Below are positions 1-12,352 of a stretch of 64,000 nt of DNA, piece after piece; within the stretch, counting starts at the first letter, position 1; each line of letters begins with the position of its first letter. A model generated the notes under the pieces. That model was not told the origin of the DNA. It ran no database searches and saw nothing but the letters and a program-made list of their open reading frames with translations. The position numbers and the translations under genes are program-made. This DNA comes from Arctopsyche grandis. Taxonomy: Eukaryota; Arthropoda; Insecta; Trichoptera; Hydropsychidae. Location: contig NC_135357.1 of assembly GCF_051622035.1 (NCBI RefSeq), positions 17,640,256-17,704,255 of the forward strand. Direction: 5' to 3'.

Positions 1-2640
1 GCCTTAATTATCTATTAGAGACTGGGGCTTTGGTCGCGCCAAGCTCAAGAATATTATCAGTCGTATAAAAGGTCACCATCGGAGGGCTACGCTTCCACGG
101 GGGCATTAGTAGCCCTTATCTCGCTTTGTTGGAGCCAAACCAACGGATCAACGCTGTTGGGTGACCACGTTTTCAAAACTAAGCGAGCTCCCAATCCCCG
201 TCCAGTCAAAATATATTACTTTTCAAAAATAAATTATATGTAATCGCATATCTTTACTATTGTATTGGATGTATATAGGAGATTTTTGCATTTTTGAGAT
301 ACATATAGAAATAATATATCACATGATTTTTTTTTGGTATTGATTACAAAAAAAATACTATTAGAGAAGTAACTCAATACGTTGTACCTTGTTCATAAAA
401 TGAAGATTTTCTATATTCGCAGGTATTACATACGTATGTATGTATGTATGTATGGAGTCAAGTCATGATCGCTTAAAAGAGAATGGAGCATGTTAGATGC
501 CTTCGAAATGTGATGCTGATGGCGGATGCTGCGTACTCCATGAACGACTTACGAACATCTCCGTACCCCGTACTCCGTACATGTGAAAGTAAGAAGAGGT
601 TTGTAAAAATGACTCTTTCCTGCTTTTACCATGTTGCCACAATGGATGTACAGAGTCTAGAGAATCTGGTAGTCACCAGAACACTAGGGAAGGTAGCAGT
701 GCTGGTATTAGGGGGCGGCTGGGTCAGGCGGCGTCCGAGGGCGCCGAATAAGTTAGGGCACCACTCGATGCCTTAAACTCGACGCTTTAAAATTAGAGCG
801 CCAAAGCCCTTACAAAATTTTAGATTTGTGAACCAAAGACCCAACAAAATTTTAGATTAAAGCGCCAAAGGCGCCTCTACATTCTTAGCTCAAACATTTG
901 TACTCGGCAAATTCTATTCAATGGGTGAAGGCTTATTAATATACATAAGAACTTATTAATTTAAAATGTTTTCTTTCAAAAAAAGTTACTACTCATTGTA
1001 TTAAATTTTAAATTTATCTACTCATTGTATTAAATTTTATAAAACAAAATAATTTACTAGAATTATATCCGAACATTTGGGTTGCTAAACGAATTTTTCC
1101 CAACACTGCCTGAAACTGTGGCAAGTGTTGAACGTAGTATTTGAAACTTAAATTAATTAAAACTTATCTTATCTACAATGTCACAAAATTGACTTTCAAG
1201 TTTTGGAACTCGATGTATTGAAAATGATATCGCTGAAAATCTTGATTTTTCAGCTTTAATTTAAGATTTTGCTAAAATAAAGGCTCCGAAAGTTCACTTC
1301 TGAAATAAAATTTTATTTATTTATTAATTTTTAGCTTCACTTGAGCTTGGTAAACCTTGTTAACCCCTTTGCTGCCGGTCCTAGGCCCGGTAAAAAGAGG
1401 ATGGTAACTTATTTACCGAATTTTTATTATATTATTGAAATAATGTTAAAAAACTGAAATTTTGATTTTCAGACATTTTTTACGGAACTGATATTGATTT
1501 AATATTTGTATGAATGCAATATCACCTCGACTTATCATTGAAATTTGATATTTTAGATAAAAAAATATGAAAAAAATAAATATTCATCACCTAAAATTCA
1601 ACATATTAGTTTGAGTTCCCGCTAAATTATTCAATTAAATTACCGTTACGTAATATTTATATCTATGGACAATAGACTCGATATATTGATATTAAAAAAC
1701 CACTTCAAATCCAAATAATTAGCTTCAACAATAACGCGTTCGAGTTATCAGTAGGAGGCTCACACGTTCGAGACTCATCCAAGACGATTTATTCTCAAGA
1801 AGTTTACTTTTAATCTAGATATTATACATTATACATACAAGAGTTCATATATATTTAGAGTTCTATTAGTATATCTATTTCAAAGTACAGTACGTAGAAA
1901 ACGAATACCTTCGGAGCATCAAAACAGCGCGCATGTATAAAATATATTGCACTCTCAAAGAAAAGCTTTAGATATGCATGTTTCGCAAGTTATTAACAAG
2001 TGAAACATAACTCCAGCTTCTAAGCCCCAAGCCTAGACTCAGTTGTGTAACCGTCGACCATTGTTCCCGTACCGGACGGGGTAAATATACATTCGAAATA
2101 ATAGAGAGCAGGCGCCGAAACAATAAGCGCAACTTGCACAATGCGCCATGTATACGTACATATATGTATGTACATATACATATATATTTAAATTTCCGTC
2201 CTCGTTTCGATGGTGTTTCGGTCGCGTTAATAATTCGCAAAGGTTTGCGCGTGTCGAGTCGCAGAAAGCGAAGACGTATCTCGAGCCAGCTAACCCTTTC
2301 TCTGCTCGCTCCTCTCTCCTGGGCCTTGGCTCCGAAGGTTTTCGATTCCGCGGCGGATTTTTTAAATATTTATGGCGAGAATACGTTTCCATTACTCGAG
2401 ATCCCGTCGAAAGCAATACTCTGCGGAGGGAGTTTTGTAACACACTTACCAAAGGCGAGCACTACCCAACTGGATTGATGGCTAAGTTTTTTTTTCTATT
2501 TTATTTTATTCTGACTGTACGAAGAAAAAGTTAAAAGGAGAAAGCAATGTGATCGTAAGCTGTGAATACAAACATATATATATGTATCATAGATATATAC
2601 GGAGTGTTTCAAATAGTAATATCAAAATTCAATATGTAGT
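1..2640. other. No gene recognised
   Basis: AT-rich DNA. Near 785-890 a worn repeat of AAAATTTTAGATT with GAGCGCCAAAG is seen. 2200-2480 is less AT-rich with short frames on both strands that I cannot connect to any family. Confidence 0.5.
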
Positions 2641-2652
2641 CTACACGAGTAA

Positions 2653-3215
2653 AAGCCGATTTTACGGACATGCGAGACGAGGTGGGCCCACTACTCGAGT
2701 ATTGCCGTGCTGTGAGTAAATCGGTGCGCAATTATTATACGTACCTATACAATGCTTAGAATTTTAAACAATCATATTCAGTACACATTATTGAAATTTA
2801 AAAGACATTTACCGATATAATTATTACGCTTACCAACCACTTTTTTGAGTTGCTCAGCTCCGACACCTAAGCCTATTGCGTACAGTGCGAAATTATTATA
2901 CGTGCCTATACAGTTTACCAACAACAAGACATTTACGGATATAATTATTACGTTTAAAAGCAACTTTTTGAATTCAAATTATAAAAATAAAAATATTGTA
3001 TTTATACGTAAAATATCGCTGAAATTTACTTGGAACCTTTTTTTTGTAAGATGATTGGAGCCATAAATGTCATAAAGTCGTGAACAGCTACGGCATGACA
3101 ATACTCGAGTACTCCCACACAGCAGCCAATGACAGCGGCCAGCGGGTCCGCTCCCAGGGGCAATCGAGCCGAGAAGGTTCACCTCTTCTCGCATCGTCCT
3201 TAAAATCGGCTTCAA
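2653..3215. repeat. Inverted pair and diverged tandem duplication
   Basis: AAAGCCGATTTTACGGACAT with GAGACGAGGTG and CTACTCGAGTATTG (2650-2715) recurs inverted at 3090-3215. Between them, 2735-2840 and 2888-2975 are a direct duplication (ATTATTATACGT.CCTATACA, AAGACATTTAC.GATATAATT). Possibly one inverted-repeat element of about 560 bp. Confidence 0.5.
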
Positions 3216-3389
3216 CCCTTATATACATATAGTATTTCTATTATAATGATATGTATGTATGGTCACAGTGACGCGTTAGAGTATTCTGTAATGTCACTGT
3301 GGCAAAAATATGTAAAAAATAATAAATAAATAAAATAAAATAAAAATCCTCAAATAGGTAGATAGGCCTGATCAAAGGGGGTCCCAATG

Positions 3390-3760
3390 TGAAAAAAATG
3401 GAATAAAAGAGCAGAGAAATGAAAACAGATGAAATATGATGAAGAGTTGTTTAAAGTGTAAATTTTCATTATTTTATTTTGACCTTTTAAATTATTTTTA
3501 TTTTCTTGATATTTAATGTGTATAATACTGATAGTGATTTTAAGTATTAAAAAGAATTTGAACAAAATCCAACAAACCGGAGGTAGAACTTTTGTCTTGT
3601 GCAAGTTTCCATATATATTTGCGCTCAATTTGTATCGCTGTCATAGTTATTAGTATTTCATAATCTGTCTTTACGGTTCAATATCGAATTTTGTTTTGTA
3701 ACCTTCTTATATTCCGAAATTAAATACATAGATAAAGTCATGGGTTGGTCACACCCGAAT
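3390..3760 (-). repeat. ACTTCCGGTT family, 3'-truncated copy
   Basis: On the minus strand begins TTCGGGTGTGACCAACCCA, ACTTTATCTATGTAT, then matches the first 300-370 bases of the 20139 copy. The 3' hairpin half is missing. Confidence 0.75.
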
Positions 3761-5065
3761 TTTTTTTATTTAGTGCCCTTATATTATAAATTAATTCTTA
3801 TCAATTAAAAAACACTTTATAGTTTTAACATTCAATATTGAGTTTTATTACTGGACCACATTGTTCATCGAAGAAAAAATCCTTCGGCAGATGCATACGT
3901 TCCTGGTAAATAAAGACAATATTTGACTAATTTGCCAATATTTTTGTAGGAGACATCATTTTCGGTAAAGGCTTTGTATATTTAAATTCATCTATCAGAT
4001 AAAAAGGTGTATTGGTTTTATCTCACGACTAACCAGGACAGATACTCAAAAAACCAGTACTATACTGGTAAAAACAGTACAAATGGTCACCTTAATATGT
4101 ATACATATATACACATGTGCATATGCAATGATTATTTCCATAAAATGGAGACCCAAAATAAAAATCTTACATAAAGCTATGTAACTTACATTAAATGTAC
4201 ATAAATACATAGATTTGTGAGTCATGATTCGATGTCCTTTGAATACACGGTCTCAAAATGGAAAACGCATAAACAAAAAACGAAAATGTCCCGAAAGAAA
4301 ATGAATGCATACACACTACATAGTATATCTCAACTTCGTTTTGTATATTTGGATCACGATCGAAGCAACGCGACCGGAGTATTAACGCAGTGTAGGGGTT
4401 AGAGCGAAACATGTCGGGATGCGCAACTACCACATCCCCCTCTGTATCCCCCTTGTGCGTGTTTTGACCCGTTTTAATTTCGGGATTTTAAACGTCAGCC
4501 TCGGCGAACGAACGACGTCTTCCAGATGCCCGAGAGTGAGGGGGCTCCGGTCCCAGGATTGACGCCAATTGTTCATGGCGATCACGCGCCACACCCACCC
4601 CTGGATCCACCTCCACACCCTGAACCCCATACTCTGCTTCTGTGTAAATTGGCCGAGGGCAGGTTCCCTTTAATTACCTTTAAATCGCCTCAGACGCGTG
4701 ACACATCTGCGACCCCCTCCGTACGAAACGGACGTGACACGATTGCGCGCTTTCCCGACGATTTTCACGACGACACTACAAATTTATACCTTTCTGTGTA
4801 TTCATTCTATGTACTTATGTTTTGTCTTTAGTACAGATCGAAACGTTTGATTTCATTTTAAGATAATTCAATTGTTAAAATAAAATACAAACAGATACTT
4901 GACGTAAGGTAGAAGTACCATGAAAGAGCTATTTTTATAAATCGATTCATAAATACCGTCTAATCATAAAACATAAAAAGAACCTCTAGGAAAGGAAGTT
5001 GATAAAAAAAACTTCATAAATTATTCTTACGATTTCGTATGCAGAGAATTTTAAAAAACATTAAT
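3761..5065. other. No gene recognised
   Basis: AT-rich except 4440-4770, where a Pro/His-rich frame of 101 codons is open on the plus strand (4526-4831). Composition suggests a regulatory island or old element rather than a gene. Confidence 0.4.
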
Positions 5066-6312
5066 TTTGGCCCTTTCATGGAAACCCGTCCATGAAAAGG
5101 CCATTGAAATTATATGTGAAAATTTTATTTCTGTTTATTTTTTTTTATTTTTTTATTATTGTTACAAATCAATATACACTCGTCATTACAGATTTGCTCC
5201 AATGCGACGGGTGTACGTTAACGAAATACAGAATGCATAAACAATCAGAAATACAGTAATACATATACTATCAGAATATATAGCATATAACAATTAATCA
5301 GAAATAATAATCATAGAGACATCTATGGATTATTTTTAGATATTTTTTGTGTACAGTTTTTTTTTATTTTTTTTATACATATAATAAATACGAAATTATA
5401 GAGATGTCTATAGAGATATCTATAGATTTCAGATTACTGTGCATAATTATTACAAATTATATACAGGCAGCTTTTGTGACAACAGGAATAGAACTAATAC
5501 CAATTTTCAAGAACCGTTTCAGCAATGATCCGATAAAATTGGTAAACTCTGAAAGAGAAACGATCGATTTGGAGTCACAAAACCCCCAAATCTAACCAGC
5601 AGATGGCTAGGACTCGAACCTTTGACCTCAGCGGTGCTAAATATATACGCTACCACTAAGCCAAAATGCTGGCTATGTGTGTGTGTTTCGTTTACAGTTT
5701 AATATTTTGCTTTTATCTAATTTACACTTATCGGTAAAAATTTTAAACAATATCATTATAATATAAGCTTTTATTAAACATTGAACATGAAACATTGAAA
5801 AAAATAACAAAATTGTAATTGTTTCAACATTTGAAAGAATAGAAATATCAAAGAATAGAATAAATCAAAGAAACCCGAATTTCAAAAGCAGGATACTTTA
5901 ATTTTTTTCTAGGGCCATCCCTTTCATGGAAACATTTAATGGCCCTTTCAAGGAAACAGTACTTTTTGAGAAATAGCCTAAAAATAAAAAAAAATATTCA
6001 CTCAGTTTAGAGAAAATAAACTTACAGAGCTTAATCCTTGATAACTGATGTATTTAATGACTTTCTCAAACTATTACCCACTAAAAAAGTAAGTAAAGTT
6101 ATTTGCTTCAGCAGAAAACATAAAAAATCACTTTTGATAATGGAAATAAACTTTTGCACACAATTCCGAGCACTGGCAATTAGATTCTGAACTGTCGATC
6201 ACATGGAGAGTTTTGCAGTGCTGCCATTGCTAAAAAACAATATTCATTTCTATGACATAATTTTACATAGAATCGCGAATGGCCCTTTCATGAACCTTTC
6301 ATGAACTCCCCT
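5066..6312. repeat. Scattered GGCCCTTTCATGGAAAC words
   Basis: GGCCCTTTCATGGAAAC followed by its near complement forms a hairpin at 5068-5102; variants recur at 5924-5958 and 6279-6307. The SINE copy lies between them. The region is otherwise AT-rich and non-coding. Confidence 0.5.
5470..5672 (-). mobile_element. tRNA-derived SINE, copy with intact promoter boxes
   Basis: On the minus strand starts CCAGCATTTTGGCTTAGTGG (box A TGGCTTAGTGG, 5653-5663), then box B GGTTCGAGTCC (5610-5620). The tail contains GACTCCAAATCGATCGTTTC and AGAGTTTACCAATTTTATC, shared by the copies at 9048, 39925 and 54712. The acceptor stem is not a functional tRNA, so this is a SINE head, not a tRNA gene. Confidence 0.75.
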
Positions 6313-6516
6313 ACTTGCGAAAAAATACCGCTTTTCCTGTAGGTATTTCCAATGCAGTTTTTACTTAACTTTTCTTCAATTTTATTTAGCAACTATCATT
6401 ATGAGATAAATTATGTTCTAAAATAGCATTAGTGTAAATACATTCAAAAACATTTCTTCCAATAGCAGTTTTTGAAATTGAATATTATAATATTTGTTCT
6501 CGCAATGGAAGCCCCA

Positions 6517-6850
6517 TGTTACTTCTTAGGGCCGATACAACAATCCTACGTCATGCGTTAATTTAACGGTCGTTTCCTACATGTGTCTTTATGGCGGTGC
6601 AGGCTCCCAAAGACGTAGACGATGTAGATAAGATCTTGACTAACTTATATGTAGAGGATGACGCTATATAAAATTGATGGTATCATCTCAGTTTTGTAAT
6701 TTCATCGGAGATCGGCCAGCTGGTATAAGCTGGCGGAAGAGGTGGTAGAATCCGAAACCACGAGGTGCACCCTCATCAATTATGGACTGTGGTGAGGTGT
6801 CCTTTTTGCTGGAGATATCCTTTGAGGCTATTTACTACAATATCGTTACA
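6517..6850 (+). mobile_element. Possible solo LTR or LTR plus leader
   Basis: Bounded by TGTTAC and GTTACA. Contains CTATATAAAA (6662-6671) and, about 20-30 bases on, TCTCAGTTTTG, an initiator like that of insect gypsy LTRs. After 6850 comes TGGCGTCGATCTAG, resembling a primer-binding site. No second LTR, no gag-pol frames seen. Tentative. Confidence 0.35.
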
Positions 6851-8891
6851 TAGGGAACATGGCGTCGATCTAGAAGCTGTTCGGGCTCCGACTGGATCTC
6901 GACGACTCCCGCGCGGAGACCGACTGGTTGAGTGGGGGTAAAAGTCATACCAACTTAGCTATTTACCATGGCTACCAACTGTGTTACATATGTACAACAT
7001 ATAGGACGTGGCGTTACTAAAAAATAAATTGAAATAGTTTTATGTAAACACATATATGTGTACGTATGTATGTATGTATGTATGTACGTAATTTTATTAG
7101 ACAGGAAACAAGCTGTATTTAATTTGCGCAGTCGTGTAACTATTGAAGCTTTCCGTCGCCTGATTTTGTCTGGTATGTATTTAAGTATAGAATTTTGTAT
7201 TATATATTTGTATTTACCACGTCGACACATTCAGATACGATATTTTGAAGAAATTTGTCTATAAAATATTAAGATATTATATATATATAACCATAAATGT
7301 AAACCGTATCAACGTTATTGAATAGTAGATTTTAGCTGAATACCACAGAATTACTATAAAGGTATTGTGCGACCTCATTTTTAACGCAAATTTTGCGTCT
7401 TTTTATTAGTACACAAGATAAAAACTTCCTGATTTTCTATAAATTTTTAATATGGAACTAAACGAAAACAATCAATTCGTATATTATATGAATGTAAACA
7501 TTGCGTGGAATATGTACATATGTACGAGTATAATATCGGGTCGGTCAAGCGTGATATTATGTAATTAAAATCAACATGATGCATTTTTAATGAAAAAGGT
7601 ATTAATTTGAAAGTTAATTTTTAATTCCCATTTATAATAGTTCGAACTGAAATAAAAAAGCGTTTGATTTATGTGCACGTTTTTCTCGGAACGGGTGAAG
7701 AAAATTATTTTTCAAAAAGCACCCCTACACCGTTCCCATAAACGGCATTTTGCAGGAAAAGGGTCTAATTTGTGGAAAATCGCCCCCGTAGTGGGGGATT
7801 TCGCGGTGAAAGGAACAAGGAGCGAAATGATTTGTGACGTGAATGAAAAACTTAAACGTTGGCCGTATTAACCTTTCGATTCGGTGCGACCCTTCGTCAA
7901 AGGGTAGACTTGCACATTATATCCCCAAGCCGTAGGGTGACAAGGTAAGCCCTTCTGATGACCAAAACGTGAGACGTTCCACTGGATTGCAATTGAGGAT
8001 CGTTGATGATGATAAAGGACACCAGAGAGTTGCCACAAAATTAGCTCTTAATACGATCCGACACTTTCTCCAACATCCGACTTTAATTTTCTTGAATAAG
8101 AAAAACCCACGTTTTAGATACTACACGATATTCCATATCAAATACAAGGCTTCATCTAATACCGATAATGATTATCACCCAACGAATATTGCATAATATC
8201 ATATTTCAATTGGTTATTCGAGACTCGATGCATAGAAGCCGAAGTGCAACGTTAGAAGTTACACAATAAACCGATGCCCTATAGATTCTATCTGCATACA
8301 TTCAATCCATACCTACATATTTACATATGTACATATATACATATTTATCTATTCGTATAGAATCCCAAGTTGTATAAAGACTCCACTGTTATATTTCTAT
8401 ACATGTGAGATGAAGTTGCTGTGGGAAACATAGTTTATCTTTATTTGGCATTTTTGAGTTCAGGCAGTATTGTACATATGTCAACGTCAATTTTCATCTA
8501 TTCTAATATGTACATATGTACATATATGTAATATATACAACGAGACAAAGATTGAAACGTTATCCATACTGTTGCGCCGTTGCACCGTATGCAAATGCAG
8601 AAAATTCAGTATTTAAATCCAGTCAATCATTATTTTTATTTTCCAAATTTTCAAGTATGTTAATTAAGACAATTTCTTATTGACGATTTCTAAGCTTCTC
8701 GGCAATTTAATCTGTTTTCAATAATAAATTAAGCATTAATAGCACATCTCTCAACCATCTCACCCCTCACATTTTTCTATTTTCATTCACCTTCTTTGCA
8801 TCATTCTGAAAAGAAGGACGCAAAGAATACTAGAAGACTATTTTACATTCTCTCAGGTACCATTCCAGCACTTATTTTGTCCATCTTTCAT
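6851..8891. other. No gene recognised
   Basis: TATG simple repeats near 7050-7090 and 8310-8350. 7660-8000 is less AT-rich with a 66-codon frame of no recognised family. Nothing else supportable. Confidence 0.45.
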
Positions 8892-9026
8892 TTAATGTGA
8901 CCTACCCATTGCCGTTTCAATCTTTTCACTCTCTCCGACTTTATCAACTTCCCTTGTCAAACTTCTCACCCACGTATTCCGATCCCTCCTCGTTGTGCCG
9001 AGCATACATACAGCATTCCATTCTCC
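8892..9026 (-). pseudogene. Fragment of RTE-type non-LTR retrotransposon ORF
   Basis: Minus-strand translation 'MLGTTRRDRNTWVRSLTRE' and 'VDKVGESEKIETAMGRSH' followed by TAA. This resembles the region after the reverse transcriptase in RTE/jockey-type elements, where MLGxxRRDRxRNxWIR is common. About 45 codons remain, no flanking ORF. Confidence 0.6.
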
Positions 9027-9047
9027 TTTGTAATAATAAATTAATCA

Positions 9048-9245
9048 GCAACATAGCTCAGTGATTGGTGTGTAGGTGTAATGCTTTTAACTGAAGGGTT
9101 ATGGGCCCATTCCTTGACCCGGTGTAGATATATGAGACTCCAGGCCGATCGTTTCCTATCAGAGTTTTCCAATTTATATGATTTCATTGTTAAAACAGTT
9201 CCAGCAAAATTGGTCACCTATCCTGTCTCTCGCAAATTTATAGCA
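9048..9245 (+). mobile_element. tRNA-derived SINE, second copy
   Basis: Head has ATAGCTCAGTGATTGG (box-A-like) and a worn box B. Body GAGACTCCAGGCCGATCGTT, ATCAGAGTTTTCCAATTTAT and ACAGTTCCAGCAAAATTGG matches the other copies. Confidence 0.7.
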
Positions 9246-9612
9246 TCTCGAATTTGTTGTTTATGATATTAAAGTATGCTACCCACTCTTTAAATTGTGT
9301 GTATGTATTTCTCGAAATATTAGTACATATGTATATCGAATTTATCCATAGATACATATCTCTATGATACTGTAAAAATAATATTGTTTATCGATGTTTA
9401 TAATTGGCCAGTAAAGCGCATTAAATTTTCCTGTTAAGCCTTCCTGGTATATATGTATATGTAAAATAACAAATATAAAAAAATATGTAACATGCCCTAC
9501 TATACAAAAATTAATGAAGTAAAAATATATATGAGAGATAATGAGAGCCTATAATGCAAATTTTATAAGATATAGTAAGAAAATGATAAAATTATAGGCC
9601 TGATAAAATTAT

Positions 9613-9925
9613 AGACTGAGTGCTGACGTCTTTTCTGTTGAAAGCCCGCCACGCTGAAAATTTCCACGCTGAACATTTCCAACTAGAATTATTTAGAAAT
9701 CCAATAGAAAGCAAGTATAAAAATTATAGCTAATCGAAACAAACCTTAGGTCACTACCCTAGATAACTACCGCCGTGAATTTTGAATTTTGTGAAGGTGT
9801 GTTTAGACTCTCTTCTATATCTTGCAACAATGTAAAATAAACAGAAGAAGTCTATTAGCTAATGTATTTTTCCAAACTACTCCCATCTCCTTCATTGTTG
9901 TCAAAATGTAATGCTCACAATCAGG
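9613..9925. mobile_element. Truncated copy of the piggyBac-type MITE
   Basis: Matches 53093-53387: GAGTGCTGACGTCTTTTC, GAAAGCCCGCCACGCTGAAA, AACATTTCCAACTAGAATTA, GTGTGTTTAGACTCT, AAAATGTAATGCTCACAATC. The CCCTTTG terminus and the right half are missing. Confidence 0.8.
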
Positions 9926-11762
9926 GGCATCATTTCAGCTTTTCCCAGAGGGCGCAAAAATTTTGACCAGTAAGGAATGACTTTCAAGAGGGGGTGTGTA
10001 TTTTACAAAAAATGAGTGTATATGAAATTTCTATTTCTTTTAATCATTTTTTTATTTATATACTTTAACAATAAAGCTAATGGTAAAATAATTTTAAAAA
10101 ATATATAGAGATTTGGGTATAAACCCATATTTATAAAGTACAAAATAATCTTCTGAAAATACATTGAACGCTTTTTTTTTTAAACTATAAAATATAAAAT
10201 TAGCTTTTTTTTTAACTATAAATATAAAATTAAATGTTATTATTATAATATCATTTTATTCAAAATAATACATTAAATAACGTGGATAGTCCCGTTCAAA
10301 TCTAGGGGGGGGCGGTCGAGCCGAATGCCGAGATAAAAGATGCCGGAACGCCGTTCCACCACGTTACATGGGAAAAAAATCCCTGTATATATACATACAT
10401 ATATGTATACATATATAACTTATCAATCATTAAAGTTTGTTTTAACCTTTGATTCGCTTTTGATAGATGTTATCCCTCGTATTGTCAAGGGACATTCTGA
10501 AACATCAATTTTACTTATTTGTATGACTTTTCCGATTTTGGCTCGAGATAATTTCGGAATAAATACTAAAGGAGGTAGGGCGTATGGATGGAAAGGAGTT
10601 GGGGTAGGAGACGACGCGCTTTTCTTCTCGGGGAGCTTACTCTGGGGACTCTCGGCGTAAATATAAAAGTCACGGAGCTTCGTAGGAAACTTCGCCACTC
10701 TGAATTCAATTTAGAGAGGATTTTTTCTTGATCTTTCCAGTATGGCCGGCGACTTGGGTAGCAACACCATTCAGATTGGTTTAGGATCTGCTGCAGAGTA
10801 AGCCACCGAGCTGATGGCCCCGGAACGTATCCAACCCCTCATATAATGTCGGCCATAAAATCGCTTCATCTGCTGGCCTCCAAGATTTGCATGTTAAAAC
10901 CTTCCAGGCTGTGTGTAATTTCGGTAATCCCACCCATCTCTCACAATGACACGTTTATATATCTACATCTACCTAACAATAAGTCGTACCATCGTCTTTT
11001 TCATTATTATTACTTACATAGGATAGCGTTGTTATTATAAAAGATTTTTGGTTTATTTTGAACCACTAGACTCAGACGATGCGGATAATTGAATCACATC
11101 CTCCCAGTCTTCATATTACATCTACATATATATATGTATATCTATAGTATATAAGTACATTTTTTATTTTTATTTTATTTAAAGTACATCTTACATAGTT
11201 CAATTTTTTTTGTATTTATCAATAGCATCGTCATCGAAAATAAGCATATGTTACTAGACTAAACCCTATTCATTTTATCCATACTAAACACTTCATCATC
11301 CAAGATCAAGTCATATGTACCTACATATGTATGTATGTACATATGTATATATACCCTTAATTTTGCGCTGTCATACATATGTATATGTATGACTGCGTAA
11401 TATGTAATATCCGTATATATGTATGACTACTATATCTACATACATATGTATGTATGTATGTATGTATACCCTTAAGTTTTTCTGTGTATTTCGTCGTCGA
11501 GTTTGTATATACATGCATACATATATGTATGTATGTATGTACATAATACATATACGAAATTTTTTTACATAGTGAAATGCTTATTTTTCGAGAGAAGAAT
11601 TGATTTATAAACGTTTTTTTAAATATATTTAAAGTGTATTAATAGCTTAAAAATTTAAAAATTTAGGAAGGATCAAAATATGTCTCGTATGTTAAAGATT
11701 TTTATTTTACAATATACAAACTCCTGTTTAAGCAGACGATAAGTTGAGAAAACGAGGCACAC
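9926..11762. other. Mostly simple repeat and AT-rich DNA
   Basis: Apart from the island at 10560-10930, this holds TATG/CATA tracts, densest at 11315-11545, and poly-T. No coding signal recognised. Confidence 0.5.
10560..10930 (+). other. Promoter-like island with short open frame, unidentified
   Basis: A segment of more balanced base composition. AAATATAAAAGTCACG (TATA box) near 10659, then an AG-rich leader and ATG at 10741 opening 'MAGDLGSNTIQIGLGSAA', with a possible donor GTAAGCC at 10799. Could be exon 1 of an unrecognised gene, but no second exon is identified and the peptide is unfamiliar. Confidence 0.25.
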
Positions 11763-12352
11763 CCAGAGAAATGTAATAATAATAGAAACGTCTTTACGAA
11801 TAAATACACTGTTTCAATATTACGCGGTACTAATCCATGACTACGCAAAAAGCACGGAATACAAACAGGGCCATCACATATTCACTACAGAAATTGAAGT
11901 TTTATTTAATATAGATTTATTTACAATTTGAGTATATGGTGGTGTTGGGCGTTGGTGACCAATCCGTTTCTTTTCTCAGTTGGCGGATTATTTTTATCCA
12001 CTTTTTTTATTTGTCTGTCCTTGGGACATCGTGTAATGTATAGTTTCAACAAAAATATGTATAATATAAAATTAACTATGTTTATATTAATTAAACTTAA
12101 ATAATTGGTCATTGATATAATTGAGTATTCGGCGCCAACAAAAGAAATGTTTTTAAATTTATTTAAAAATAATTTTTACATTTCTCTGGTGTCACCCCTA
12201 AAATGTTATGTAGAATGCAGGCGATCTCCATGACACTTTTAAAAACTGTCAAACTACGATGTTAATTGAATAATATGTTACTTAAATGATCAATTTACTT
12301 ATAAAAATGTATCCCATGTTGTTTATTGTTTTTTTGAATGCATTGTGCAATT
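11763..12352. mobile_element. CAGAGAAATGT-family MITE, third copy, expanded
   Basis: Left end CCAGAGAAATGTAATAATAA; a complementary end ACATTTCTCTGG at 12178-12189. Beyond that, 12259-12352 still matches the inside of the other copies (GATGTTAATTGAATAATA, ATGTATCCCATGTTG), so the true right end is uncertain and about 300 bp of foreign sequence appears to be inserted. Confidence 0.55.

Noticed and set aside
4526-4831. 101-codon Pro/His-rich frame as a gene
   Set aside because: No family resemblance, no promoter or splice context, low-complexity composition.
5600-5672. Functional tRNA gene
   Set aside because: Boxes A and B are good but the stems do not fold as a proper cloverleaf, and the tail recurs in three other places; called a SINE.
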